A stretch of 64,000 bases of DNA from Pseudomonas asiatica (GTDB taxonomy: Bacteria; Pseudomonadota; Gammaproteobacteria; Pseudomonadales; Pseudomonadaceae): assembly GCF_009932335.1 (NCBI RefSeq), contig NZ_BLJF01000001.1:1488001-1552000 (forward strand), given 5' to 3'. The position numbers and the translations under genes were made by a program. This document shows, piece after piece, positions 46,940 to 54,349 of this stretch (positions are counted from its first letter, which is position 1; each line of letters starts with the position of its first letter). The notes below the pieces were generated by a model. It saw nothing but the letters and a program-made list of their open reading frames with translations. It made no database searches and was not told where the DNA came from.

Positions 46940-48303
46940 GCTCGTTGCGCCAACGCACCTTGTGGCGGGTGATGCTGCTGTTGCTGGTCGGCAGCGGGTT
47001 GCTGGCGCTGTACAACTATCACGACAGCCGCCACGAAATTAACGAAGTGTACGACGCCCACCTGGCACAGGACGCCCGGCTGCTGCAGGGGATCATGAGC
47101 CTGCCGGTGCAAGAGCAGAGCCGTGACGAGTTGTACCGCGCATTCGACGAGGCCTTGAGCAAGGCCGGGCACCACAAGGTGGGGCACCGCTACGAGAGCA
47201 AGCTGGCCTTCCAGGTATGGGCCGACGACGGCGGGCTGCTGGTACACACGCCCAGCGCCCCGCAGCTGGGGCAGGCGCCGCGGGTGCCGGGTTTCGCCGA
47301 CGTGGTGGTGGATGGGCGGCGTTGGCGCAGCTTTGTCTTGCCGGTGCCGGAAAAACACTGGGTGATCTGGGTGGGCGAGCGCAACGACGTGCGTGACGAC
47401 CTGATCGAACGCATCGTGCAGCACACGCTGTTGCCATTCCTGTTCGGCAGCCTGGCCCTGGCCTTGCTGGTGTGGGCGGCCATAGGCTGGGGGCTGCGGC
47501 CGCTGCAGAACATGGCCAGGGTGATCCGCGCCCGCCACGCCGAGTCGCTCGAGCCGTTGCAGCTGGTGCCGTTGCCTAAGGAGCTGGAGCCGATGCAGGC
47601 GGCGATCAACCGCCTGCTCGGGCAGATCGACGACCTGCTGCGCCGCGAACACCGTTTCATCGCCGATGCTGCCCACGAGATGCGCACGCCCTTGGCCATC
47701 CTGCGCCTGCACGCGCAGAACGCCCTGAATGCAGACAGCGCTGCCGAGCGGGACAAGGCCCTGCAGTTTCTGATGGGCGGTGTCGACCGCCTTGCCCGGG
47801 TGGTCAACCAGCTGTTGACCCTGGCCCGCCTGGAGCCGCGACCAGGCCGGCGTGACTGGCCGCGGGTGGACCTGGAGGGCGTGGTGGCCGAGACCCTGGC
47901 AGAGCTTACCCCCTGGATACTGGAGCGCGGGCTGGAGCCTTCGCTGGACATCGCGGCCGGCGACTACCACTTGCACACCGACGCTGGCGCGTTGGGTATT
48001 GCGCTGCAGAACCTGGTGGCCAATGCCGTGGACCATTCGCCGGCAGGCGGTCGGGTCACCGTGACACTGCAGTGCGAAGGGCAGGCCTTGCTGGTCAGTG
48101 TCGACGACGAAGGGCCGGGCATCGCCGAAGTCGACCAGCAGCGGGTATTCGAGCGCTTCTACAGCAAGGGCTCGACCAATGGCGCCGGGCTGGGGTTGTC
48201 GATCGTCAGCACCATCATGACCCGCCTGGGTGGCAGCGTGCAGTTGCGCAACCAGACGCCACACGGACTGCGCGCGACCTTGCGCCTGCCCGTGGAGCCC
48301 TGA
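46936..48303 (+). CDS. Sensor histidine kinase (QseC-like)
   Basis: A 455-residue membrane kinase. Helix 1 (about residues 10-27) and helix 2 (about 162-185) enclose a periplasmic domain of about 135 residues with the QseC/TctE-type start EINEVYDAHLAQDARLLQG. HAMP-like linker, H-box FIADAAHEMRTPLAIL with H247, N-box NLVANAVDHSP and G-boxes DEGPGI and GAGLGLSIV follow. It phosphorylates the regulator encoded just upstream. The signal is unknown; its presence at the end of an acyl-metabolism cluster suggests that a cluster product or a membrane state is sensed. Confidence 0.93.
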   Translation: MSSLRQRTLWRVMLLLLVGSGLLALYNYHDSRHEINEVYDAHLAQDARLLQGIMSLPVQEQSRDELYRAFDEALSKAGHHKVGHRYESKLAFQVWADDGGLLVHTPSAPQLGQAPRVPGFADVVVDGRRWRSFVLPVPEKHWVIWVGERNDVRDDLIERIVQHTLLPFLFGSLALALLVWAAIGWGLRPLQNMARVIRARHAESLEPLQLVPLPKELEPMQAAINRLLGQIDDLLRREHRFIADAAHEMRTPLAILRLHAQNALNADSAAERDKALQFLMGGVDRLARVVNQLLTLARLEPRPGRRDWPRVDLEGVVAETLAELTPWILERGLEPSLDIAAGDYHLHTDAGALGIALQNLVANAVDHSPAGGRVTVTLQCEGQALLVSVDDEGPGIAEVDQQRVFERFYSKGSTNGAGLGLSIVSTIMTRLGGSVQLRNQTPHGLRATLRLPVEP

Positions 48304-48310
48304 ACGCTTG

Positions 48311-48697
48311 CTAGTGTTTCTGGGCGATCTGGATCAGGTTGCCGCAAGTGTCATCGAACACCGCTACGGTGACCGGCCCCATGGCAGTAGGCGGTTGGGT
48401 GAACTGCACGCCCGCTGCGCACAGCCGGGTATATTCGGCCTGGATGTCCCGCACGCCGAACGAGGTGGCGGGGATGCCGTCCTGCTTGAGCGCGGCCTTG
48501 TAGACCTTGGCGGCCGGGTGCGCGTCGGGCTCGAGCAGCAGCTCGACGCCGTTGGGGTCGTTGGGGGAGGTGAGGGTCAGCCAGCGGTGTCGGCCCATGG
48601 GGATGTCGTGCTTGGGCTCGAAACCGAGTACGTAGTGGTAGAAAGCCAGGGCCTTGGCCTGGTCGTCGACGAGGATGCTGGTGACTATGATCTTCAT
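48311..48697 (-). CDS. VOC-family protein (PhnB/glyoxalase-like)
   Basis: A 128-residue single VOC domain: MKIIVTSILVDDQAKALAFYHYVLGFEPKHDI at the start, LTSPNDPNGVELLLEP in the middle, and AVFDDTCGNLIQIAQ at the end. The first metal-ligand position is not a histidine here, as in antibiotic-binding and some orphan VOC proteins. Function is unknown. It ends seven bases from the convergent kinase gene. The start at 48697 is set by the conserved first strand; the frame extends upstream only as non-homologous sequence. Confidence 0.82.
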   Translation of the reverse strand: MKIIVTSILVDDQAKALAFYHYVLGFEPKHDIPMGRHRWLTLTSPNDPNGVELLLEPDAHPAAKVYKAALKQDGIPATSFGVRDIQAEYTRLCAAGVQFTQPPTAMGPVTVAVFDDTCGNLIQIAQKH

Positions 48698-48902
48698 GAA
48701 CGCACACCGTATGCCTGGAGTCGTTGAGTACCAGTAAAGACAATCAGCGGCATTTGGCCAGGGCACCGGGTTCACCGCGAACCCTGCAACGCGATCCGAC
48801 AGCATTTCTCTTCTCTTCACGGTCAAAGTTCCAGATGGGTTGGTGGCAATGGGGGTTGTAGCGTTGATCGGGCGATACCACCCAAACCAAGGAGTGAACC
48901 CC

Positions 48903-49088
48903 ATGCAAGAAGAACCCGTTAACGAGCCAGACGACACGCTCGACCACGAACAGCTGGAAAATGCAGAACCGCAGGCAACGTTGTCCAGGCGCAAGCGCGG
49001 TATAGGGCCAGTAGTCGGCATGCCCTGCAGGCCAGGGTACAAGCTGATTGGTGATGACTGTGTAATCGCCAATATCGATTTCGAGTGA
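48903..49088 (+). CDS. Small acidic protein with a C-terminal two-cysteine motif
   Basis: A 61-residue reading frame with a strong ribosome site (AAGGAGTGAACCCC). The N-terminal half is acidic (EEPVNEPDDTLDHEQLENAE), a basic SRRKRG segment follows, and the end is GMPCRPGYKLIGDDCVIANIDFE, where two cysteines 11 apart could form a disulfide. No signal peptide. I do not recognise it; the shape (acidic leader, basic site, short Cys core) recalls peptide precursors but no processing enzyme is next to it. The 205 bp before it show no other feature. Confidence 0.6.
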   Translation: MQEEPVNEPDDTLDHEQLENAEPQATLSRRKRGIGPVVGMPCRPGYKLIGDDCVIANIDFE

Positions 49089-49230
49089 AGCAAAGGGGGG
49101 GCGCATCGCGCCCCTCGTAAAAACCTGCTCAAGCCATAGGTAAATCCTTCATCACCCGGCCCCCACCCAGCCGCTGCCGAGGGTAAAGTGACAGGCATGA
49201 TCCCAGCGCGCCCAGACCGGCGTCAGAGAG

Positions 49231-50142
49231 GTGCCCGTGGCGGCCTACACATTGCGACAACTCAAGTACTTCGTCACCACCGTCGAGGCCGGCAGCGTGG
49301 CCGAGGCTTCACGCCAGCTGTACATTGCCCAGCCGTCCATCTCCACGGCCATCAAGAGCCTGGAAGAAAGCTTCGGCGTGCAGCTGTTCATCCGCCACCA
49401 CGCCCAGGGTGTGTCTCTGACGCCCAGCGGCAAGCGCTTCTATGCCAAGACCAAGTCGCTGCTGCAGATGGCCCACGAATTCGAGCAGAACGCCCTGGCC
49501 GACAACGACACCGTGGCCGGGCAAATCGACATCGGCTGCTTCGAAACCGTGGCACCGCTGTACCTGCCGCGCCTGATCGCCGGCTTTCGCCAGCGTTACC
49601 CGGGGGTGGATATCCGCCTGCGCGACGGCGAGCAGCAGGACCTGATCCAGGGCCTGACTGCCGGTACCTTCGACCTGGCGTTCCTCTACGACCATGACCT
49701 GGACGGCACCATCGAGGCCGAGCCGCTCATGCCGCCGCAGAAGCCCTATGTGCTGCTCCCCGAGAACCACCGCTTTGCCGGGCAGGCCCAGGTGTCGCTG
49801 CGCGATCTGTGCCCGGAGCCGATGATCCTGCTGGACGTTGCCCCCAGCCGTACCTACTTCGTCAGCCTGTTCAACGAAATGGGCCTGACGCCCAATATCG
49901 TCTTCAGTTCGCCGTCGATCGAGATGGTACGCGGCATGGTCGGGCAGGGCTTTGGCTTTTCGTTGCTGGTGACGCGGCCGCATTCGGAGTACACCTACGA
50001 CGGGCAACGCCTGGCCATGCTGGATATAGCCGAGCCAGTGGCGCTGTCAGGGCTGGCAGCGGCGTGGTTGAAGCGGGTGCAACTGACCAAGCCGGCGCAG
50101 TTGTTCGTCGAGTTTTGCCGGGAAGAACTGGCCAAGTTCTGA
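49231..50142 (+). CDS. LysR-family transcriptional regulator
   Basis: A 303-residue LysR-type regulator: helix-turn-helix at about residues 3-62 (LKYFVTTVEAGSVAEASRQLYIAQPSISTAIKSLE) and an effector domain from about 90 (IDIGCFETVAPLYLPRLIAGF). The start is GTG with GAGAG upstream. The effector domain recalls the CbbR/CynR-like branch, but the regulated gene is not evident because both flanking genes are on the other strand or unrelated. It is convergent with the glycine-zipper gene and shares its terminator. Confidence 0.87.
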   Translation: MPVAAYTLRQLKYFVTTVEAGSVAEASRQLYIAQPSISTAIKSLEESFGVQLFIRHHAQGVSLTPSGKRFYAKTKSLLQMAHEFEQNALADNDTVAGQIDIGCFETVAPLYLPRLIAGFRQRYPGVDIRLRDGEQQDLIQGLTAGTFDLAFLYDHDLDGTIEAEPLMPPQKPYVLLPENHRFAGQAQVSLRDLCPEPMILLDVAPSRTYFVSLFNEMGLTPNIVFSSPSIEMVRGMVGQGFGFSLLVTRPHSEYTYDGQRLAMLDIAEPVALSGLAAAWLKRVQLTKPAQLFVEFCREELAKF

Positions 50143-50178
50143 AACGGGCACGCCATGCAGGAGCATGGCGTGCCCGTT
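50143..50178. terminator. Bidirectional terminator hairpin
   Basis: A perfect 16-bp stem (arms 50143-50158 and 50163-50178) with a 4-base AGGA loop fills the space between the convergent LysR and glycine-zipper genes. The flanks give AA at the left and TT at the right, so no long T-run is present; it is not a REP. Confidence 0.7.
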
Positions 50179-50180
50179 GG

Positions 50181-50654
50181 TCAGGGGTTGACCTGATAGC
50201 CGCGCCCTTGCAGGCAGCCGGCATAGGCACTGGCATGAGCCTGGGCTTTCGCTTCGTCCTGGCCGCGCCGGTCCTGACGGCGGTCCTGACGCTGGCGCAT
50301 GCCACCGACCGCAGCACCGGCGGCGGCCACTTCGCCGGCGCGGTTCTGTCGGTATTGCTCCTTGGCATCGTCACCGACCCGGTCATACAGCTCGTCGTGC
50401 TGGTTGCCGCGCACCTGCGCGCCTGCCGCACCGGCAACCGCGCCGGCGGCGGCACCGCGTACCCGGCCACCGACATGGGGGTCGCTGGAGGTCGCGGCAC
50501 TGTTCGCGGCATTGGTCGCGACAGTATTGCAATCATTGATATCCAGTTGCATCTGCTGGCTGCTCTGGCCCTTGAGCGGCACCACCGACTGCGCCTGGGC
50601 TGCCGATGCCGCGCACAGCAGCACCAGCAGGCAACTCCACGTGAACGTACGCAT
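50181..50654 (-). CDS. Glycine-zipper envelope protein
   Basis: A 157-residue exported protein. The signal peptide MRTFTWSCLLVLLCAASAAQA is followed by a small domain and a glycine/alanine-rich zipper (GGRVRGAAAGAVAGAAGAQVRG, residues about 62-83) and a second short one (AAAGAAVGGMRQRQDRRQDRR), with a C-terminal cysteine (YAGCLQGRGY) pairing perhaps with CNT near residue 42. Family members sit in the periplasm or outer membrane and have no clear enzymatic role. Confidence 0.8.
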   Translation of the reverse strand: MRTFTWSCLLVLLCAASAAQAQSVVPLKGQSSQQMQLDINDCNTVATNAANSAATSSDPHVGGRVRGAAAGAVAGAAGAQVRGNQHDELYDRVGDDAKEQYRQNRAGEVAAAGAAVGGMRQRQDRRQDRRGQDEAKAQAHASAYAGCLQGRGYQVNP

Positions 50655-50804
50655 GGCAAACCTCCAGCGGGTGGGGATCCCGTTTCACAGGATAGTTCTC
50701 TTTGCTGCCGATGATGGCAGTTTTGCCGGGATGGTCTAAACCGGATAACAAACGTGGTTCGCCTGCGTATCACGGCGTGAATCCGGGCTACCTGTGGAAA
50801 CCCC

Positions 50805-51401
50805 ATGAGCCAGAGCCAGCAACTGATCATCTGTGAGTACTGTGACACGGTTTACAACCGTGCGCCGCTGCTCAAGCACCAGCGCGCCGTTTGCCAGCGC
50901 TGTGGCGGCGTACTGTACCGGCATACCTCGCTGACGGTGCAGCAACGCCTGGCCCTGAGTGTGACGGGTGGCATCCTGCTGGTGTTCGCCAACGCCTACC
51001 CGGTGATGACCATCGGCATGCAAGGGCTCACCCATTCCGCGACATTATGGGACTCGGTACAGATCCTCAGCCACGGCAGCATCACCTTCATCGCCCTGGT
51101 CATGGCCCTGTCGATCATCTTTGCGCCGGTGCTGCAGATTACCCTCTTGTGCTGGGTGTTGGGTTTCGCCCTGGCCGGCCAGCGCGCCCCCGGTTTTGCC
51201 CTGTGCATGCGCAGCCTGGAGGGCCTGCGGCCTTGGAGCATGCTGGAGGTGTGCCTGCTGGGGGCGATGGTGGCGGTGATCAAGCTGGCGGGGTTTCTCG
51301 ACGTGATACCTGGCATCGGCCTGCTGGCGCTGGCAGCGCTGAGCATGCTGATCATCCATATCGCCGGCAAGGACATCCGCGGCCTTTGGGAGCAGGTATG
51401 A
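50805..51401 (+). CDS. pqiA: Paraquat-inducible protein A, first half-protein
   Basis: A 198-residue inner-membrane protein. The N-terminal zinc ribbon has two CxxC pairs (CEYC and CQRC), followed by about four membrane helices (LALSVTGGILLVFANAYPVM, FIALVMALSIIFAPVLQITLL and others). In E. coli PqiA is a single protein with two such modules; here the modules are encoded by this gene and the next, joined by an ATGA overlap. It works with PqiB and PqiC in intermembrane lipid movement. Confidence 0.88.
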   Translation: MSQSQQLIICEYCDTVYNRAPLLKHQRAVCQRCGGVLYRHTSLTVQQRLALSVTGGILLVFANAYPVMTIGMQGLTHSATLWDSVQILSHGSITFIALVMALSIIFAPVLQITLLCWVLGFALAGQRAPGFALCMRSLEGLRPWSMLEVCLLGAMVAVIKLAGFLDVIPGIGLLALAALSMLIIHIAGKDIRGLWEQV

Positions 51402-52042
51402 ATACCCCGGCCAACGCCGACGACCTGGGCCTGTGCCTGTGCCATGGCTGCGGTCAGGCCTGCGAACTGGGCAGCGACAAGCACACCTGCGAGCGCTGTG
51501 GTGCCGCCATCCACCGGCGCAAGGCCAATGCAATCAGCCGTGGCTGGGCGTTTCTGCTGGCGGCGCTGGTTTTCTACATTCCCGCCAACCTGCTGCCGGT
51601 GATGCACACCGAAATGCTCGGCAGTGGCAGCGAAAGCACCATCGGTGGCGGCGTGCTGGAGTTCTGGGAGGCAGGGGCCTGGGACATCGCGCTGATCATC
51701 TTCATTGCCAGCGTGGGTGTGCCGGCCATCAAGTTCTTCTCGCTCGGCCTGTTGCTGCTCACCGCCCAGCGCGGTTCTACCTGGGCCTGCCGGCAGCGCT
51801 CGCAGCTGTACCGTTTCGTCGAGCTTATCGGCTACTGGTCGATGCTCGATGTGATGGTGGTGGCGCTGGTGGCGGCGCTGGTGCAACTGCGCGGGCTGGG
51901 CACCATCGAGCCGCGGGTAGGCATCCTGTTTTTCGGCATGGTGGTGGTACTGACCATGTTTTCTGCGATGAGCTTCGATCCACGCCTGATCTGGGATAGC
52001 CGTACCAACGAGGGAGGCCGCATTGATGGTGCAACAGACTGA
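51398..52042 (+). CDS. pqiA: Paraquat-inducible protein A, second half-protein
   Basis: A 214-residue protein homologous to the previous one: zinc-ribbon cysteines CHGCGQAC and CERCG at the start, then four membrane helices beginning WAFLLAALVFYIPANLLPVM. The ATG overlaps the stop of the first pqiA (ATGA). It overlaps pqiB by 17 bp. Together the two halves equal one E. coli PqiA. Confidence 0.88.
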   Translation: MNTPANADDLGLCLCHGCGQACELGSDKHTCERCGAAIHRRKANAISRGWAFLLAALVFYIPANLLPVMHTEMLGSGSESTIGGGVLEFWEAGAWDIALIIFIASVGVPAIKFFSLGLLLLTAQRGSTWACRQRSQLYRFVELIGYWSMLDVMVVALVAALVQLRGLGTIEPRVGILFFGMVVVLTMFSAMSFDPRLIWDSRTNEGGRIDGATD

Positions 52043-53666
52043 CAAGCGCGAGGGCGCGGGGCAGGTTGAAGTGCGCACCCGGCGCTGGAGCGTGTCGCTG
52101 GTATGGATCGTGCCGATACTGGCGATCCTGATCGGCGCTTCGCTGGTGGTGCGCAACTGGATGCAGCAGGGCCCGGTCATCGCCATTTCCTTCCACACCG
52201 GGGAGGGGCTGGTGGCGCACAAGACCCAGGTCAAGTACCGCAGCGTGGTGATCGGCGAAGTCACCACGGTGGACCTGGCCGACGACAAGAAGAGCGTGGT
52301 CGCCAAGGTCCAGCTGTCCAACGACGCCCGTGCGTTCGCCACCCAGGGGGCGCGCTTCTGGGTGGTACGGCCACGCATTGGCGTGGGCGGCGTGTCCGGC
52401 GTGGACACGCTGCTGTCGGGCAGTTTCATCGGGGCGGATTCCGGCGAATCGAAAGTGCCGGAAAAGTCCTTTGTCGGCCTGGAGCTGCCACCGCCGATCA
52501 CCTACGACGAGAAGGGCAAGCGCTTTGTCCTGACCGCAAGTGACCTGGGCTCGCTGGATATTGGCTCGTCGATCTACTACCGCAAGATCCCGGTGGGCGA
52601 AGTGGTGTCCTTTGCCCTGCAGGGCGATGGCAAGGGCGTGGAGATCGGCGTGTTCGTGCAGGCCCCTTACGACAGCTTCGTCACCGCCGATACCCGCTTC
52701 TGGAACGCCAGTGGCGTCGACATGCAGATCGGTGCCAACGGCCTGAAGATCGATACCGAATCACTGTCATCGATCCTGGTGGGCGGGTTGGCCTTTGGCT
52801 CGCCCGACTTCGCCCCGCAAGCCGAGGCTGCTGCCGACCAGGCGCACTTCCAGCTGTTTGCCGACCGCGATACCGCCCTGGCACCGCCCAGTGGCCAGGC
52901 CCAGTACCTGCAGTTGCGCTTCGACCAGGCCATGCGCGGCTTGTCGGTAGGCGCCCCAGTGGAGTTCAAGGGGGTCGAGTTTGGCCGAGTCACATCGGTG
53001 CAGCTCGACTATGATGCCACCCGCCAGACCTTCCCGGTGGTGGTCAAAGCGGTGATCTACCCGCAGCGGCTGGGGCCGGTACACCGCAAGATGCTGTCTG
53101 TGTTCAAGCATTCCGAAGGTGACATGGACGGTGCGCGGCGGCTGATCGGCACCTTCGTCGAGCACGGCCTGCGGGCCCAGGCGCGCAGCGGCAACCTGAT
53201 CACCGGGCAGATGTTCATCTCCCTGGACTTCTACCCGGATGCCCCCAAGGTGGCCTTCGACAAGACCGCAGACCCTATCACCATCCCCACATTGCCCGGC
53301 AGCCTGGAGCAGCTCCAGGAACAGCTGCAGCGGGTAGTGGAGCGCATCAGCAAACTGCCACTGGAGAGCATCGCCAGCAACCTGGACGGCAGCCTGCGAG
53401 AGCTGCGTGCCAGCCTCAAGCAGTTCAATGGCCAGACGCTGCCGGAGGTGAAAGTGGCACTGGACGAAGTGCACAAGACCCTGCGCACGGCCAATTCGGC
53501 CATTTCCGAGGACTCGCCGCAGCGCGAGCGGATGGGGGAAACCCTGGACGAACTGGAGCGCATGTCGCGTTCGCTGCGTGACCTTGCCGATTACCTGGGG
53601 CGGCACCCCGAATCACTGATACGCGGCCGGCCGAAAGCGGCCACTGCCGCCGAGCTGGAACCCTGA
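52026..53666 (+). CDS. pqiB: PqiB-type MCE-domain protein
   Basis: A 546-residue protein, the same length as E. coli PqiB. One membrane helix (about 21-40, LVWIVPILAILIGASLVV) is followed by three MCE domains (about residues 50-140, 160-225 and 280-385; for example ISFHTGEGLVAHKTQVKYRSV), then a C-terminal coiled-coil segment (LEQLQEQLQRVVERI...). PqiB forms a needle-like channel spanning the periplasm for lipid transfer. Translation can start at ATG 52026; a GTG at 52029 is an alternative. It overlaps pqiA and is followed 11 bp later by pqiC. Confidence 0.93.
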   Translation: MVQQTDKREGAGQVEVRTRRWSVSLVWIVPILAILIGASLVVRNWMQQGPVIAISFHTGEGLVAHKTQVKYRSVVIGEVTTVDLADDKKSVVAKVQLSNDARAFATQGARFWVVRPRIGVGGVSGVDTLLSGSFIGADSGESKVPEKSFVGLELPPPITYDEKGKRFVLTASDLGSLDIGSSIYYRKIPVGEVVSFALQGDGKGVEIGVFVQAPYDSFVTADTRFWNASGVDMQIGANGLKIDTESLSSILVGGLAFGSPDFAPQAEAAADQAHFQLFADRDTALAPPSGQAQYLQLRFDQAMRGLSVGAPVEFKGVEFGRVTSVQLDYDATRQTFPVVVKAVIYPQRLGPVHRKMLSVFKHSEGDMDGARRLIGTFVEHGLRAQARSGNLITGQMFISLDFYPDAPKVAFDKTADPITIPTLPGSLEQLQEQLQRVVERISKLPLESIASNLDGSLRELRASLKQFNGQTLPEVKVALDEVHKTLRTANSAISEDSPQRERMGETLDELERMSRSLRDLADYLGRHPESLIRGRPKAATAAELEP

Positions 53667-53677
53667 GGAGACAGCCG

Positions 53678-54211
53678 ATGCTTCGACTGCGCAATGTATG
53701 TGGCGCCGGCCTGCTGGCAGTGCTGTTGGGCTGCAGCAGTACCCCGAACAACTATCACACGCTGGTACCGAGCGAGCCTGTACGCGACGGTGGCCAGCGC
53801 ATCCAGGTGGCGAGGGTGGTCGTGCCGCCGCAGGTGGACCGCCCGCAGTTGGTGGTGCGACAAGGGCAGAGCGGCCTGGCCATCCTCGAGACGGAGTGGT
53901 GGGGTGCCAACCTGGTGGATGAGTTTCGCAGCGCCTTGCAGGACCAGTTGGGCGGGCCGGTGGGTGGCGGCAAGGTGTTGTTGCGCGTGGACGTACAGCG
54001 CTTCGATACCGTGCCGGGGCGCTACGCCTCGCTGGAGGCGGTATGGCGCCTGACGCGCTCGGGGGAGGCCGAACTGACCTGCCGTACCTCGCTACAGACG
54101 CCCGCAGACAGCAGCATCGCCAGCCTGGTCAATGCCCACCAGGCCAACCTGCGCAAACTGGCCGAGGCGGTGCGGGTGAGTGCCCGTCAGGGCAGCTGTT
54201 CTGCATCCTGA
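53678..54211 (+). CDS. pqiC: PqiC-type outer membrane lipoprotein
   Basis: A 177-residue lipoprotein. The lipobox is LLGC (MLRLRNVCGAGLLAVLLGCSS), so the mature N-terminal cysteine is about residue 19. The ABC-type-transport-auxiliary lipoprotein fold is suggested by HTLVPSEP and QLVVRQGQSGLAILETEWWGANL. PqiC docks the PqiB needle at the outer membrane. Last gene of the pqi operon; a REP pair follows. Confidence 0.9.
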   Translation: MLRLRNVCGAGLLAVLLGCSSTPNNYHTLVPSEPVRDGGQRIQVARVVVPPQVDRPQLVVRQGQSGLAILETEWWGANLVDEFRSALQDQLGGPVGGGKVLLRVDVQRFDTVPGRYASLEAVWRLTRSGEAELTCRTSLQTPADSSIASLVNAHQANLRKLAEAVRVSARQGSCSAS

Positions 54212-54228
54212 GCGTCTCGCGGACCGTT

Positions 54229-54344
54229 GTAGGAGCGGCCTTGTGTCGCGATAGGGCCGCATGGCAGCCCCAGCAATCGTTGTTGTAACGCTGAAAGCCG
54301 GGGGCCGCTTCGCGGCCCTATCGCGACACAAGGCCGCTCCTACA
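54229..54344. repeat. REP pair (inverted) after pqiC
   Basis: Facing REP copies (GTAGGAGCGGCCTTGTGTCGCGATAGGGCCGC and near-complement) about 40 bp apart, between convergent pqiC and the phosphoethanolamine transferase gene. Confidence 0.9.
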
Positions 54345-54349
54345 AGCAA

